From assembly GCA_037176905.1 (NCBI GenBank), contig JBBBWG010032930.1, positions 1 through 40,817 of the forward strand: DNA of 40,817 bases, in the 5' to 3' direction. The translations under genes were made by a program, and so were the position numbers. Under the pieces are notes generated by a model. It saw only the letters and a list, made by a program, of their open reading frames with translations. It ran no database searches and was not told the DNA's origin. Of the stretch, positions 29,663 to 40,654 are shown piece by piece; within the stretch, counting starts at the first letter, position 1, and each line of letters starts with the position of its first letter. The DNA comes from Azolla pinnata. Taxonomy: Eukaryota > Streptophyta > Polypodiopsida > Salviniales > Salviniaceae.

Positions 29663-31969
29663 ATGGCATCTCACTTTGGGGAAAGAGTGGCATATTTACC
29701 TGATGATGCTTGTAGTTCAGGGAGAGAAGTATGTGCATTTCGAGATGACGAAAGAAGACATGAAGTAGCACACGGTGGGACAGTTTCCAAGTTGAGGATT
29801 GCTGTGGATTATCTTTGTAAGCCGTTTAAGGTGGCTTTTAGGCGCAAACGAAATTATTCCTCACAACTTTCTGAAGGAGAGAGTGAGAACAAAGCAACCA
29901 CTTGCTCTAAAGATGGTGAATCAGTTCATAATCACATCATACCTGATGAACCTATCATTCATACTTTGCCTCTGGCAATGGACAGTATGAACTCTCATGC
30001 AACATCACATCACAGGCATTTATCTTTGTCAGTAAGCGAACCTGATGCAGGATATTTGTCTACTGGGATCCAAAGTTCGAGTCAGACCGAGTATCCCGAT
30101 ATTGTGGGATCTGAGTGCCTTCTTTGCCACAACGACATCAATCTTGGTCAGGAAGATATTAATCGCAATATAAGCATCTCTCAAGGGTCCATGCAACTAT
30201 ATCCGGCTGAGAGTTCTTGCTCTAAAATCGATGGCTCTCTTGAAAGTACTTTAAAGAGGGACAGTTGTCACGAGGGAAGTAATAATACATACAAAAGTAA
30301 GGATATAGAAGCTAAGACAGATGTTGCAGTGGTGAAGCAGTCTACTCCACGGTGGTATGACTTTTGGCCAAGTGATTTCACAGAACACAGTGAAGCCTTA
30401 ATGACACTGCAAAGAAAGTCAGATGTTCATTTGGGTGTTTCGTCTTCTGAAATAGATAAAACAGCTGATGATGAAGAGAGGTATTTGATTCGTGAGCAAA
30501 GTACTCCAGAGCCTGGCGATCATAAAGAGCTGGAATGTGTGTGCAGGGACCCTCTAAAGAAATATGATGATATTCCCTCGAGTATTGTTTGGAATGTTAA
30601 GAATGATCAAAGCAACAACGAAGAATCTGAACAGATGTCACACGAAGATGGGTCGTTCGAAACTTGCCTTACTAATGAGGAAGAAGATGATATATGGTCA
30701 GATGAGGATTTGATATCATCTCAAGTCAAAGGATTTCCTCCACCCATAAGTATCCTTGCCAATGAAACTCACCCTGGTCTTCCTGGCCATGTACCAAGGA
30801 CGTTTTGGCGCTCGGTTAAGAAGGGTGGAAGGTTTGTTCTTCAAGAAGTACAAGCATGTCCTCGAGAATTCTTTCAAGCAACAAGAGAGCATGGAAGATT
30901 AAGGTTACAGTTGGTACGCCCAGACATGGAATCTCCCCATGGTAGCCTTACTGATGATTCTGACCCTCAATCTGAGATAACTAACCATCACATTATTTCA
31001 GATACTAAGGAGTTGAGTGATGCTAAGCACCCGAGCAACAGGAACGGTCTGTCTATTTCAAATGCAATCGGTCACGTTGTGGAAAACAGTAGGCTTGAAC
31101 ATGACACTGTTGGCCTTGATGATTCTGATCGACCGGAGGAAAGTAACTTCCAAACTAGTATATTTCCGTGTGGAAATCATGTCGTGGAACCATTACAGCA
31201 TTGGTCAAAGATTGAAGACAGGGAAAATTGCAACTCTGCAGAGAAGAGTCCACTAACCTGGCCTTCTGACACGGAAATTCGATCAGAACTTTGCACAATT
31301 GAGGGATCGAACAGTAATGCAAGCCACAATGAAGAGGGCAAAGGTTGGAGACTTTTTGATGATTGTCTATATCAATTTTCAGGAAAGGAGCATGTTGATG
31401 GAGAGAGAATTAAACCTGAAGGCTGTATTTCATCATGCAGTAGAAAAGTCTTCAAGGCACGGTTATTGAGGAAGGATGGAATTCCAAATCAAAACAGCAA
31501 TGATGCAAGCACTGAGGGGTTAGAAATAGCAGATACAGATCAGGATTGCAAGCGCAAAGAAGTTAGCTGTCTCGAAACTGTTGATGAGGCTCAAGACTTA
31601 AAACTCGATAAAATCAGTGGCATAAGTAGGGTGATGGGAAACGGCATCTTGGCTCCTTTGGTGCAGAAGCAGTACAGTATCAACCAGGAGAAATGTGAAA
31701 GTATTGGCCCGAGGGAGGGTGTGCAAGTGGTTAGTAGAAGAACGGAAGTGTTCTTGCATCAAGAAGAGAGTCTGGAATCTGGATCAAATGGAGCTAGTCT
31801 TAACAAAACAGTGGGTCCTAATAGTAGAGGCCACCCGAATAATGATAGTGATCAATTCAAGCCAGATTGTTGCTTCAGCCCTGCATATGGTTTTGAAACC
31901 ACTGTGAATAACGTCTTGTCACCCAGCCAGAAATTCTTCCAGGTCCCAATACAACCCGTAGTCCGTTGA
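29663..31969 (+). CDS. FANTASTIC FOUR (FAF)-domain protein
   Basis: Single coding exon of 768 residues after a leader intron ending at 29660. The FAF domain lies at about residues 356-420: FPPPISIL, then a Trp/Arg-containing FWRSVKKGGRFVLQEV, CPREFFQATREHGRLRL and QLVRPD. FAF proteins in Arabidopsis affect shoot meristem size through the WUSCHEL/CLAVATA circuit; the biochemical activity is unknown. Just before the domain is an acidic patch (NEEEDDIWSDEDL, near 338). A basic segment (residues about 44-66, ending FRRKR) may serve nuclear import. The rest is Ser/Asp/Glu-rich and probably disordered. The protein is much longer than founding FAF members (about 240-280 residues), and outside the domain I recognise nothing. 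The start at 29663 has G at +4 and is the first ATG of exon 2. Subfamily and role remain open. Confidence 0.85.
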   Translation: MASHFGERVAYLPDDACSSGREVCAFRDDERRHEVAHGGTVSKLRIAVDYLCKPFKVAFRRKRNYSSQLSEGESENKATTCSKDGESVHNHIIPDEPIIHTLPLAMDSMNSHATSHHRHLSLSVSEPDAGYLSTGIQSSSQTEYPDIVGSECLLCHNDINLGQEDINRNISISQGSMQLYPAESSCSKIDGSLESTLKRDSCHEGSNNTYKSKDIEAKTDVAVVKQSTPRWYDFWPSDFTEHSEALMTLQRKSDVHLGVSSSEIDKTADDEERYLIREQSTPEPGDHKELECVCRDPLKKYDDIPSSIVWNVKNDQSNNEESEQMSHEDGSFETCLTNEEEDDIWSDEDLISSQVKGFPPPISILANETHPGLPGHVPRTFWRSVKKGGRFVLQEVQACPREFFQATREHGRLRLQLVRPDMESPHGSLTDDSDPQSEITNHHIISDTKELSDAKHPSNRNGLSISNAIGHVVENSRLEHDTVGLDDSDRPEESNFQTSIFPCGNHVVEPLQHWSKIEDRENCNSAEKSPLTWPSDTEIRSELCTIEGSNSNASHNEEGKGWRLFDDCLYQFSGKEHVDGERIKPEGCISSCSRKVFKARLLRKDGIPNQNSNDASTEGLEIADTDQDCKRKEVSCLETVDEAQDLKLDKISGISRVMGNGILAPLVQKQYSINQEKCESIGPREGVQVVSRRTEVFLHQEESLESGSNGASLNKTVGPNSRGHPNNDSDQFKPDCCFSPAYGFETTVNNVLSPSQKFFQVPIQPVVR

Positions 31970-33634
31970 TTTGTGAGTACTTTGTGTTAAGCATTCAGCT
32001 AGGTTCTCTCTTGGCGTAAGGATGCTTTTCTGATTGTTTGAGATGATTTGTGTGTAGAAACAGGCAATACAAATGAGTCTCGTAGTGTAAAGACTAACTA
32101 AATTCTTTCCCAGGCGGTCCATATATCTTTCAAACTCCTCTTGGGCGATACTTTTGTGTTACACGGCCGAATTTGTTTCAAGAAGGTTATATAGCTTAGT
32201 GCCGTCAGCCTTTTTCCTGAAGTTTTTGTCCTTTTTGCTAAGGAAGAAAGGCAGATATCTTAGCCTCTGCATAAGACGGTTGAGCTTTTAGTTGTAAATA
32301 CGAAACTTTTGTCTTCTATGAAATGTGTACAGTTGACTAATGTCTTGCATGCAATTCCACGTGGATTTGGACCTGAAAAGGTTTAGCTAATTGTATAATG
32401 CCTGCCTTGGCAATAGAGGAGGGCATGGTTTTTGCATCAGTGCTCTATATGGAGGAATCTTCACTCAGCAGTGGAAGGGAACACAATGCCTGCCATGGCA
32501 ATAGAAGAAATCATCAGTAGAAGTAAGGTACAATCAATTTATGAGACTATCCTATTGTATTTAACTGTGATTATACTGGCATAATAGCGAAGTGGAAGGC
32601 TAAGCAAACCAGGTGGACTTGTGAGTCGGACAAGTTAAGGTTTCCTTTGTACATAATTCAGTGCAGCTTTTAAATTGTTAATTGCTATCCAAGATTAAAG
32701 TTTTAATTGCCGTGTTGGAGCGGGAATGTTCACGAGGTTCTCTAGACACACAATGGTAATGAGCCAAAAAGAGCTCACATCATTCTAATGCCCAGTTAGC
32801 TCAGTGACTTCAATAGCTTATAGTTGATAGGAACCATGTTCATCTATGTTGTAACATACATTATTTCCTATTTTCATTGAGAAAAGATTACATCCATTAG
32901 CAACCAAAAAGTAATATTAATGGATGCCTGAAAGAAAATTAGTTTGTTGTATTCCTTTCTATTAGGTAGGGTAATTGTTCTATTTGGATTTCTCGTGGAG
33001 GAATCCTTGGATCCCTCGAATGAGTTTGAGAAGCTATAAACTTGAGCTCATGGTTTTGCGTATTCACAAGTAAGTGAAAAGTATGATAGAACTGGGCATG
33101 ATGAATTCCAAGTTTGAACACAAGAAAAAATGGTGGAGTAACGATGTGACAGAAATGGGTCATTAAACGCCTCCCAATCTCTATAACGTAATCCTAACTT
33201 TCGTTCTGGTATATGGGCAAATCAGCGATCGGTTTGACTTCACTAATACCAGTCAACATAAAACATTCTCAAATTTGACTCCGACTCCACATGGGCTGGC
33301 CTAGCTCAACCTATTCAATTAGTTTCTAATAACATTCTAGTTGTAAATTTGGCATCAGGGATGGGCTCTAGCGTGTGCCTGTGATTTTAGTTTGAGGCAG
33401 CATAAACACATCGGGCTTGCATCTGTATCATAAGCATAGGTCATTACTTCTAGAGAGCTACAAAACCTAAGGTCATGATTTCAACTCATCTGTTTCCTAT
33501 TTGTATCTAGACCCGAACTTTGTCGATTCATCATCCAACAATGTCCACGACTTACGACCAGGGTAAGCTAGTAAGCAACAGGAATCGAAGCCTTAACATG
33601 TAAACCAAACAAAATCACTAAGGAAACCTCACCT
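31970..33634. other. 3' UTR of FAF-domain gene and non-coding spacer
   Basis: No gene was recognised in about 1.66 kb. The first few hundred bases are likely 3' UTR. A short direct repeat with an AATGCCTGCC core is present near 32397 and 32486. No transposon ends, tRNA or longer repeats were seen. Confidence 0.5.
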
Positions 33635-34065
33635 TGCTCTCCATGGCGAGGATTGATGCTTGCTTCCCAGGGATTCGGCTGAGCTCGAACGTGCTTCGTG
33701 ATGATCGTCGACTCTACATGAGCTCAGTCGGTCGACGACATCGAGCACAATACTCTCGATCAAATCGGGCTCTCTCCATGGCCAGAATTGCCGCATGATT
33801 GCTTCCCAGGCATTTTGTTTTGGCCTGGAACATGATCGGTGATGGATCGTCAGCCCTTTATCAGCTCGCAATCGGTCGAGAACAGTGAGCAGAATACGCC
33901 CAATCGATCAACCGTGCTCTCCCATGGCCAAAATACTCGCGATCGATCCATCGATCCATCGATCATGCTCTTTCACAGTCGATCTGGAACATGATTCGGG
34001 ATGATCAATGGCTCTTCATGAGCTCGATCGCTCTGCGGCGATACATCGAGCAAAATTCAGTCAAT
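33635..34065. repeat. Degenerate tandem repeat of about 140 bp, three copies, upstream of the RhoGAP-like gene
   Basis: Copies start with GCTCT(CT)CCATGG at 33635, 33769 and 33916 (spacings 134 and 147 bp). Each repeats, in order, a GCTTCCCAGG-type block (weak in copy 3), CATGAT or GTGATGAT with CGTC, TCATGAGCTCG or similar, and GAGCAnAAT near the end. Copies differ by many substitutions. Copy 3 has gained ATCGATCC repeats. Confidence 0.75.
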
Positions 34066-34202
34066 TCAATTAACTTGTACATGACCTATTCCAAAGAAGA
34101 AGAGATCTTATGGGAAGTAGTCGGAGGTTCGAATCCCACCAAAGCCAATCTCGGCCAGAAAATCTCTTCTCTTTTCAAAAACCTCGATTTTCTAGTCGAG
34201 AA

Positions 34203-34271
34203 ATGGCGAAGGTCCGGGGATCAGATTTTCTTCCATCATCTGTCCCTTCCTCCTCCTCCTCCTCCTCTTAG
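34203..34271 (+). other. Short upstream ORF in the leader of the RhoGAP-like gene
   Basis: ATG at 34203 (context AGAAATGG) opens a 22-codon frame ending in a Ser run encoded by TCC repeats, stop at 34269-34271. It lies 366 bp before the main start. Whether it is in the mature mRNA depends on an unknown transcription start. Confidence 0.35.
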
Positions 34272-34636
34272 GGAACAGAAATCGTAACCGAGCGATCTCC
34301 TCCGGGAGAGGATCTGCTATCTCCGCCCGTAGCCGACTCGTTGGGCTCGATCGTTTTTGATGCGTTTCTTTCGCCGGTACAGTCCTGCTTTTCCTCTTTT
34401 GCTGATCTTCACTCCAACTGGTATCGGGTTCTTTTGATGCCGTTTCTGTGCCGCTTCTTCTGCTATTTACTGTAAAATGTCTGTTGTTTAGCGAGAAAAG
34501 GAGAGAGAGAGCCAATGCGTCAGAGGTGATGGCGGTCAAGTGAAGAGATGATATATTTCCGTGTCTAATTTCATGATCGTTTCGATGCTGATGATGATCC
34601 GGTCTTTCTCTTGAAACAGATATTGAGAGCATCGCC

Positions 34637-37600
34637 ATGTCTTCAACAGCTGAGTGGCGGGATAGGGCGAATGACTTCTTTGCTCTTTCGAGTAAGCCTT
34701 TCGTTTCTTTTTTTCTTCTCTCTCTCAGTTTTCTAGCTTCTAGAGACATTTTATATCTTTTATTATAGCCATTCCAATACGATGAAAGCTATTAGTTTCT
34801 AATTCTCTGAGGTAAAAAAGACCAAAAGAATTACCTTTATGGATTGTCAGTGCACTTCTCTGGATTCTTTTCTGTATCCTTTAACAGATAGATCCATGAA
34901 AGTCAAAATTCACATATCTAAAAACCAAAATTAGCAATCAGGCATTGTGTGATGTCTACTTTGACCTTTTTGGGATTCTAATAACCAGGTTCTCGGTGCA
35001 TAAAAAGTTTACTGTTAAGATTTAGGAAATATAGCTGAGGATTCACGATGAGAATATCGTAGCCAACTAGTGGCAGACTTGGTCAACATGTTGGCAAAGG
35101 TGGCATTCATCTGAGGAAAAGGACTTCATTTCTTGATTAGGATTTTTATGTTCATCGAGATGAAAGTTGTGTTGATGCTCAAGGTATCAAGATCGATTTT
35201 CTTCATCTGAAGAAAAAATGATTGGATCAATTGGTTGAATGGTCACGTCATCAAGAACAGATTAGGTTCATTGATTGAAAGAAAGACAATCAAGAATCAG
35301 TAGATTTCATCGATTTGATATTTAAGTTAGGTCAAGGTTTTCTTTGATATGCATATGTGGTACATGAAAAGTTGGATGCATTTGATGATCCTTCTGAGAG
35401 ATTAGATGACCTGTTTGGAACCAAAGTCAGCATTTTCATGTCCATCCTGTGGAGACGTTCTGGCAAGAGCAATTCTTGAAATTTTACCAGAAAGACATGC
35501 TGCATGTCTGGAATGAGTCGTTGGCTTATATGTTTAGCTGTTGGTTTAGTAAATACATTCAACCATCGGTGGATTTGACCTATCGATATCATTTTGCGAA
35601 AAGTTAAGTCAGACCTGCGTGTATGCCGCAGGTATGAAGCTACGAAATGCTACACAGTCAGCTGGAATATTTGTAGGGGATGTTGCCAAAGAGGCTAGTA
35701 CAGGAGTTGCTGAAGTGGCCGAAAGGGCTGGAACAGCAGTGAGAGCTCGATGGTCTCTGTTACAACAAGCGCGAAGGCAGCAAAGTCAATCCCCAGATGA
35801 GAGCGTCCAAGAACGTCTTAAGTCAGCTGCTGCATCGACAAGTGTATTGCTGAAAAGAAGCTTGCAAGAAACGAAGGAGAAAGTTGTAGTTGGAAAGACA
35901 AAGTTCGAAGAGGTTAGTTGGTCAATTAAGTCACCGAAGACTCATTTCACATGTATGGAATAGATTGAAATCCTGCATTCGTATAATTTTTTTTCAATCT
36001 TTTATTGGCCATTGATTGGGTTGACAATGCTATTGAAATTAGTTTTGAGCCTGCAACTGAAAGCCATTAAAAGGAGAGCCTTTCAATGCACCTGTTTTTA
36101 AACTTGTTTCCTGACTTCCAGCTAGTATTAGATGCCAATGTCATCGTTGAGTGGGAACACATCCATCACAAGGCCAACTAACATTAGATGCCTATGTCCT
36201 TTAATATTCATAGTGCATTATGTCATGTCTATAATTTAACAGTATTATTCTTCTCGGCTCTTAATTCTCCTTACTTTGATGCTGACACTAGGCCGCAAAA
36301 AATGCAGCACAAAGAAGTAGAAGCATTATTGAGCGATGGCAAAAAGTACACACCTTTCTCAGCTTTGGCTTACCAATTAAAGATTTACCATGTTCTCAGT
36401 ATGTTTACTGTTTCTTGGCAGGGACAGTCCAATAGAGGTGGTATGTATCTACTTCTTATACTATAACTATGAGTTGCTGACATTTTTCCAGGTGCTCAAA
36501 TAGTTTGCTTGGTTTTTGCTCACCAAATGTGACCAAAAGTATTTTTCATGTGATTCATGAATGTTTCTGGTTGAAGAGTAATGAATCTGAACAAAATTTG
36601 TAGCATCATTTGTCGAACGTTAGAAAAGCTGTTACTGTCACCACATTCCCAACATTCCCAAATTGTGTTTAATTTTGGAGAAATGGGATATCCTTCTTAT
36701 AGAGTAACATGTTATTGCATTCTTGTTCCCACTATTTCCGGGGACGGAAACAGAGTTTACCATGTTAAATCAGAATAAGTTAGATGAGAATGTATAGCTC
36801 AGGTGTGAAGAAAGGTGGGCATCAAATATTGCTATTTGTTTGACATCTGCTATCCACTAAAAATATAGCGGTGAATGAGACATGTTGGGAGCTGGTTCTC
36901 GTTTCATGATTGGAGATGGAAGGAATGTATGTGCATTAGGAGAAATAGTGGTAGTGATTCATGATGTAGATGGAGTACTCAGATGGTCGAACTGGACAAC
37001 ATCTTTTTTGTTAGTATTCCAATAGCAGAAGATAGGGCTTGTAAATTTAATGGGCATGATTGTCCAGCAGTTCTGGAAACGGTTTAGCATAATAGATTTT
37101 ATTGGTCACAAGTGCTACATGTCATAGGTTGTCCTAGAGCAGTAGATCTCGGTAATATCCTTGAGTAGTTAAGTTAGACCAACTATCTTTTCATCAAAAC
37201 AAATTGTGCTCATTGGTTTTAGACCTGGGACTCACTTTGAAAGATAACTTGTAGAAGATTTGGGTGGAAATATATACATATTTTTATTCGATTGGGAACA
37301 ATCATTACCAGCTGTTGTGGAGTCAGCTGATAATTGTGTTACCTTGATCTGAAGTGTTTGGAGTACCATTGGAAGTTCTTGTTCAACGCCAGAGGAGCTC
37401 CAGGCCAGTCCCTCAACTAGTTATCAACTGTGTCGACTACCTAATGTCATCAGGTTCGAATTCTACTTGGAAGCATTTGTTGGACTTAGCTTTCATTTCG
37501 TGTAAATAATTACGTTATGCAATCCACTGTACGTAGGGATCAATACAAAGTATATCTTTAAGTCCCGAGGTGATGAGCAGGTCCTCCGTCATCTCAGACA

Positions 37601-38583
37601 CTGCTTTGAAGAAGGCAGGCTTGCTTACTTTGGCTCTTATTTGACCATAAACATCTTGGTTCTTTTGGGGGTCCCAAGGAATCATACAAATTTGATGTCC
37701 GTGTGTGACATCACTAATCTCAACTTGAACTGATGAAGTTTGTCTTAATTTCATCAGATTTGAATGCAATGATCCCCGAAGGTACAGATCCGCTTGATGT
37801 AGCAGCATTACTGAAATGCTATCTCCAAATGCTTCCAGAACCACTGCTCACCTTCTCTACATATAGTGAAATCAGAGAAACTGGAGGAAATATTCGTCAG
37901 CTGTCCGATCTGTTGAGGACTATTCCGTATCCGCAGTACTCTACACTCGAGTGTATGATTTCGCTTCTGAATCTGATCAGTCAAAAATCGACGTCGAATA
38001 AGGTAGTTATGAGGGTCTGAGTGAATTTTGTGCAGATTAACGTTTTTCAACCATTGCAATTGCCATGTATCTCAATGTTTTTTCGGAATTTTGCTTAAAG
38101 ATGGATGCCCATAGCCTTGCATGTGAGCTTGCCCCATGTCTTCTGTGGAAACAAAACAGAGCACAAACAGGTAGCCAGCCATCTACTGGTCTCAGCAGAC
38201 CTCCTTTCAGCTCTCGCATGCAAGATACTGATATTCGAGGTGAGATTAAGCGAATTCTGACAATCTGCAAAATAGTTCAACTAAAAAATATTTGGTATGT
38301 AGCAAACATCCTCAAGCGGATTTACTACTGTCTCAGAATACATTTGTTTAACAAAATCAACAAGCTAGGGATATTTTGCCTATGATTCTTGATTGCTCGT
38401 ACTGGACCTACTTACTCTGATATATATCCTATTATGCCAGATGTGGACAGTGTGATACCTTTGGATGATGAGCCCTCTGTGGCCGATTTTGCAATCATCG
38501 AGGCTGTGCAGTGTATGATTGAGCATCAAAAGGTTATATTTGCTGATCCTATCGAAGCAATCCGTCGTGAGTTCGTGGAGTAA
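34637..38583 (+). CDS. RhoGAP-domain protein, homologue of Arabidopsis At5g61530
   Basis: Predicted Rho/ROP GTPase-activating-like protein. Nine exons: 34637-34691, 35632-35912, 36292-36345, 36422-36440, 37355-37453, 37537-37614, 37758-38002, 38101-38239, 38441-38583; all phases join to give 370 residues (the Arabidopsis protein is about 376). The N-terminal third (SAGIFVGDVAKEA, RWSLLQQ, VQERLKSAAAST) matches that family rather than CRIB-type ROP-GAPs. The RhoGAP part runs from VFGVPLEV to the C terminus, with DPLDVAALLKCYL and LPEPLLTF as the best-conserved block, then MDAHSLACELAP. The usual arginine finger, in a G-[LI]-[FY]-R context, reads YIFKSRGD, so Lys takes the Arg position. Exon 4 is only 19 nt, and the intron after exon 6 appears to be GC-AG. 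Both were chosen because they restore the family alignment residue for residue (RWQK-G-x5-VFGVP and EEDLNAMIPEG). Confidence 0.85.
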
Positions 38584-39976
38584 ATGAAGTAGTTGGTTCT
38601 CGAGCTGTCAATGCTATCGTGCGTTTACAATCTGTGTTCAAAATTTTACGTAGATTTGTATATCTGAGTGTTTGAATTTGGAGCCCCTTATATCCCATAT
38701 TTTTTTCATCATGATTGTTTACATGTCACGTTTGATGATCTCCCCTGTTGTACAATATTTTGGTAAAAAGGTTGTTCCGTTCACTTATGATGACTCGACA
38801 AATATATTCATTCAGTTATATCCCGCTTTGCTCCATTTCTGAGGCAGGATGTGGTAGAATCAGCAAGTGGATGTGGCCGTCAACGTACACTAGTGCCAAC
38901 ACTAGAGATGGGTTTGTCTCACTCACCTGCTTAAGAAAACTTTTACTATTCTGCATCTACCGTAAGCTAGTCATCTTGTTTTATGTATATACCACACTGT
39001 TGGGGGGGGGAGAATGAGTCACCTACTGGCATATTCCAACTCGTACTTTGAGCTGTCGCAGGCTGCGTATTTTACCTAGCCACTATGCTCAAAAACTTGC
39101 AATATGTTGCTCAGCAAGTGGGGTCGGTGTTTCATCTTGATGCCGTGTTTTTGGATCTCATTGATCACATGAAAAACCGTGGATGACACTGTCCGATGAG
39201 ACCTACCAATTTCTAGAACAGCACATGCTGACATTGTGGAATTCGATCCTGCACACTTTGACAATTCCTTCAATTTTTGTTCTCTCATTCAGCTTTAAAT
39301 TTTATAGTAAGATTACAATTTTGCAAAGCAAAGCCCTACCTGGAGTTTTTGGCATTCAAACTAAAGCACAATCATTCTAGCTATAGCTGGAATGATTGAA
39401 TAGACGATGCACATGTACTGCGCTGTGAGAAGTCAATATAGACATCTCCATTAGAGTGACACTAAGTCCATTGTTTTGTCCTCTATTGGATCAGCATCAA
39501 CAGCCTTGAATCAACAAATCTTCATACATGACGATGTTCACAGGCGGGAGCTCGGATTATGGTGCGATGAGCTCGAAAGCAGAGTATTATATTATATCTG
39601 GCTTCCTCAAAGTCTGATCAAGAAGTTTGCGACTTGGCCACAGGATATAGTGAATCAATCACATCGGTCTTGAATAAGTCAGAAGAGGCAGGCAGAATGA
39701 ACGCTGAAGATGGTAAACAGTAAACATATTCCAGAGGATGAACGCTGAAGATGGTACACAGAGAATGAATAATGAACGCTGAAAATATCTTGCTTGGGTC
39801 TGTCCGACCTCAAAAACGGTGAAGAATAGGAATCCTTAAAATACATTACAAAGCGTGTCCTTTTACAATTCTGTAGTAGCAGTAGCGCTAAGGGCTCCTG
39901 TTCAATGCCCAGGAAATTAACATATGACAGCCAGAACATATACATATATATCATATATATGTTGGTGTGTGTGTGT
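38584..39976. other. 3' flank of the RhoGAP-like gene, no gene recognised
   Basis: Contains a run of nine G at 39002-39010 and a short motif GAACGCTGAAGATGG repeated near 39699 and 39742 with a variant at 39774. Open frames are short and unrelated to known families. The first few hundred bases should include the 3' UTR of the RhoGAP-like gene. Confidence 0.45.
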
Positions 39977-39990
39977 GGGGGGGGGGGGGG
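39977..39990. repeat. Run of 14 G following a GT repeat
   Basis: A short GT microsatellite (39963-39976) passes directly into 14 consecutive G. The true length may be misread, as homopolymers are error-prone. Confidence 0.8.
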
Positions 39991-40164
39991 CTGGATGTAA
40001 CAAAGCAAATGTACATAGATAAGAAGCTTTCAAAAGCCAGCATTATGCGGCGGGAGCATGACTACTCATAGCCCCGATTCGGATAGCTGCGGGCGGACTT
40101 TTCCTCCGATTTCCAGGCTACTGTACTTTTCAACACTGATCTGCATGGATGAAGGGTAGTTGTT

Positions 40165-40262
40165 TTTTTCCCCAGATTTCGGTACCGATCATGGGGGGGG
40201 GGGGGGGGGCTCTTCTTTTCCCCACAGATTTCCCTACTGATTTGCTTCAGATTTCGGCTGCT
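40165..40262. repeat. Short imperfect duplication enclosing a 17-G run
   Basis: Blocks of TTTTCCCC(AC)AGATTTC followed by a TACCGAT or TACTGAT variant occur at about 40168-40190 and 40217-40240, with a third CAGATTTCGG near 40248. Between the first two is an unbroken run of 17 G (40193-40209). Confidence 0.7.
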
Positions 40263-40377
40263 GCGAATTCCCGCTTCCCCCCCACTCGATCGATCCGCTT
40301 GTACATCGGCGGCGCGGAGGGGTGGCTGAAAGATAGATTAGATAGATGGATAGATAGATATACTACTCTACCTATCT

Positions 40378-40589
40378 CTAGTGGGGAGCATCGGGAGCGG
40401 CGGTGGCGAAGCGGGTAGAGGAGCCGGTGGAGGAGGCGGAGCGAACGATGGCGGCTTCGTGGAGGTGGCGCCGCATGCTGTGGCCGAGGCTGAAGTGGAG
40501 CAAGTCGGAGAGCAAGGTGCGGGTGGAAGGGGGGGGAGCATGGCCAGCAGAAGCAACATGGCAACGATCGCAAGGAAAACCATCATCAT
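40378..40589 (-). pseudogene. Possible small secreted-peptide ORF, frame broken at a C8 run
   Basis: From three tandem ATG codons at 40589 the minus strand encodes a hydrophobic, signal-peptide-like start (MMMVFLAIVAMLLLLAML). After a run of eight C (plus-strand G at 40529-40536) the C-ending codon pattern moves to another frame, which ends in TAG at 40380-40378 and whose last residues are TRFATAAPDAPH. As read, the first frame instead runs on as Pro/Ser-rich sequence to a stop at 40368. The break may be real or a homopolymer error. The tail matches CLE-type peptides only weakly. No family is assigned, and the N terminus may extend beyond the window. Confidence 0.25.
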
Positions 40590-40654
40590 GGTGGTGGTGG
40601 TGGTGAGGGTTGGCGTCGGAGGGAGGATGGTGAGGATGATGATGGGCACGGCGA

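Noticed and set aside
34125..34150. Second tRNA-like GGTTCGAATCC block
   Set aside because: Stem pairing fails at two positions, and no upstream A-box or complementary acceptor is found.
36346..36466. Read-through after RWQK, giving a GLPIK segment that looks a little like GVPIE
   Set aside because: The frame stops soon after, and the real VFGVPLEV exon is found at 37355-37453 with matching phase.
37515..37844. Minus-strand 109-codon frame with a LLITSGL segment
   Set aside because: The plus strand encodes the RhoGAP exons here with family motifs and consistent splice phases; the minus frame is a shadow.
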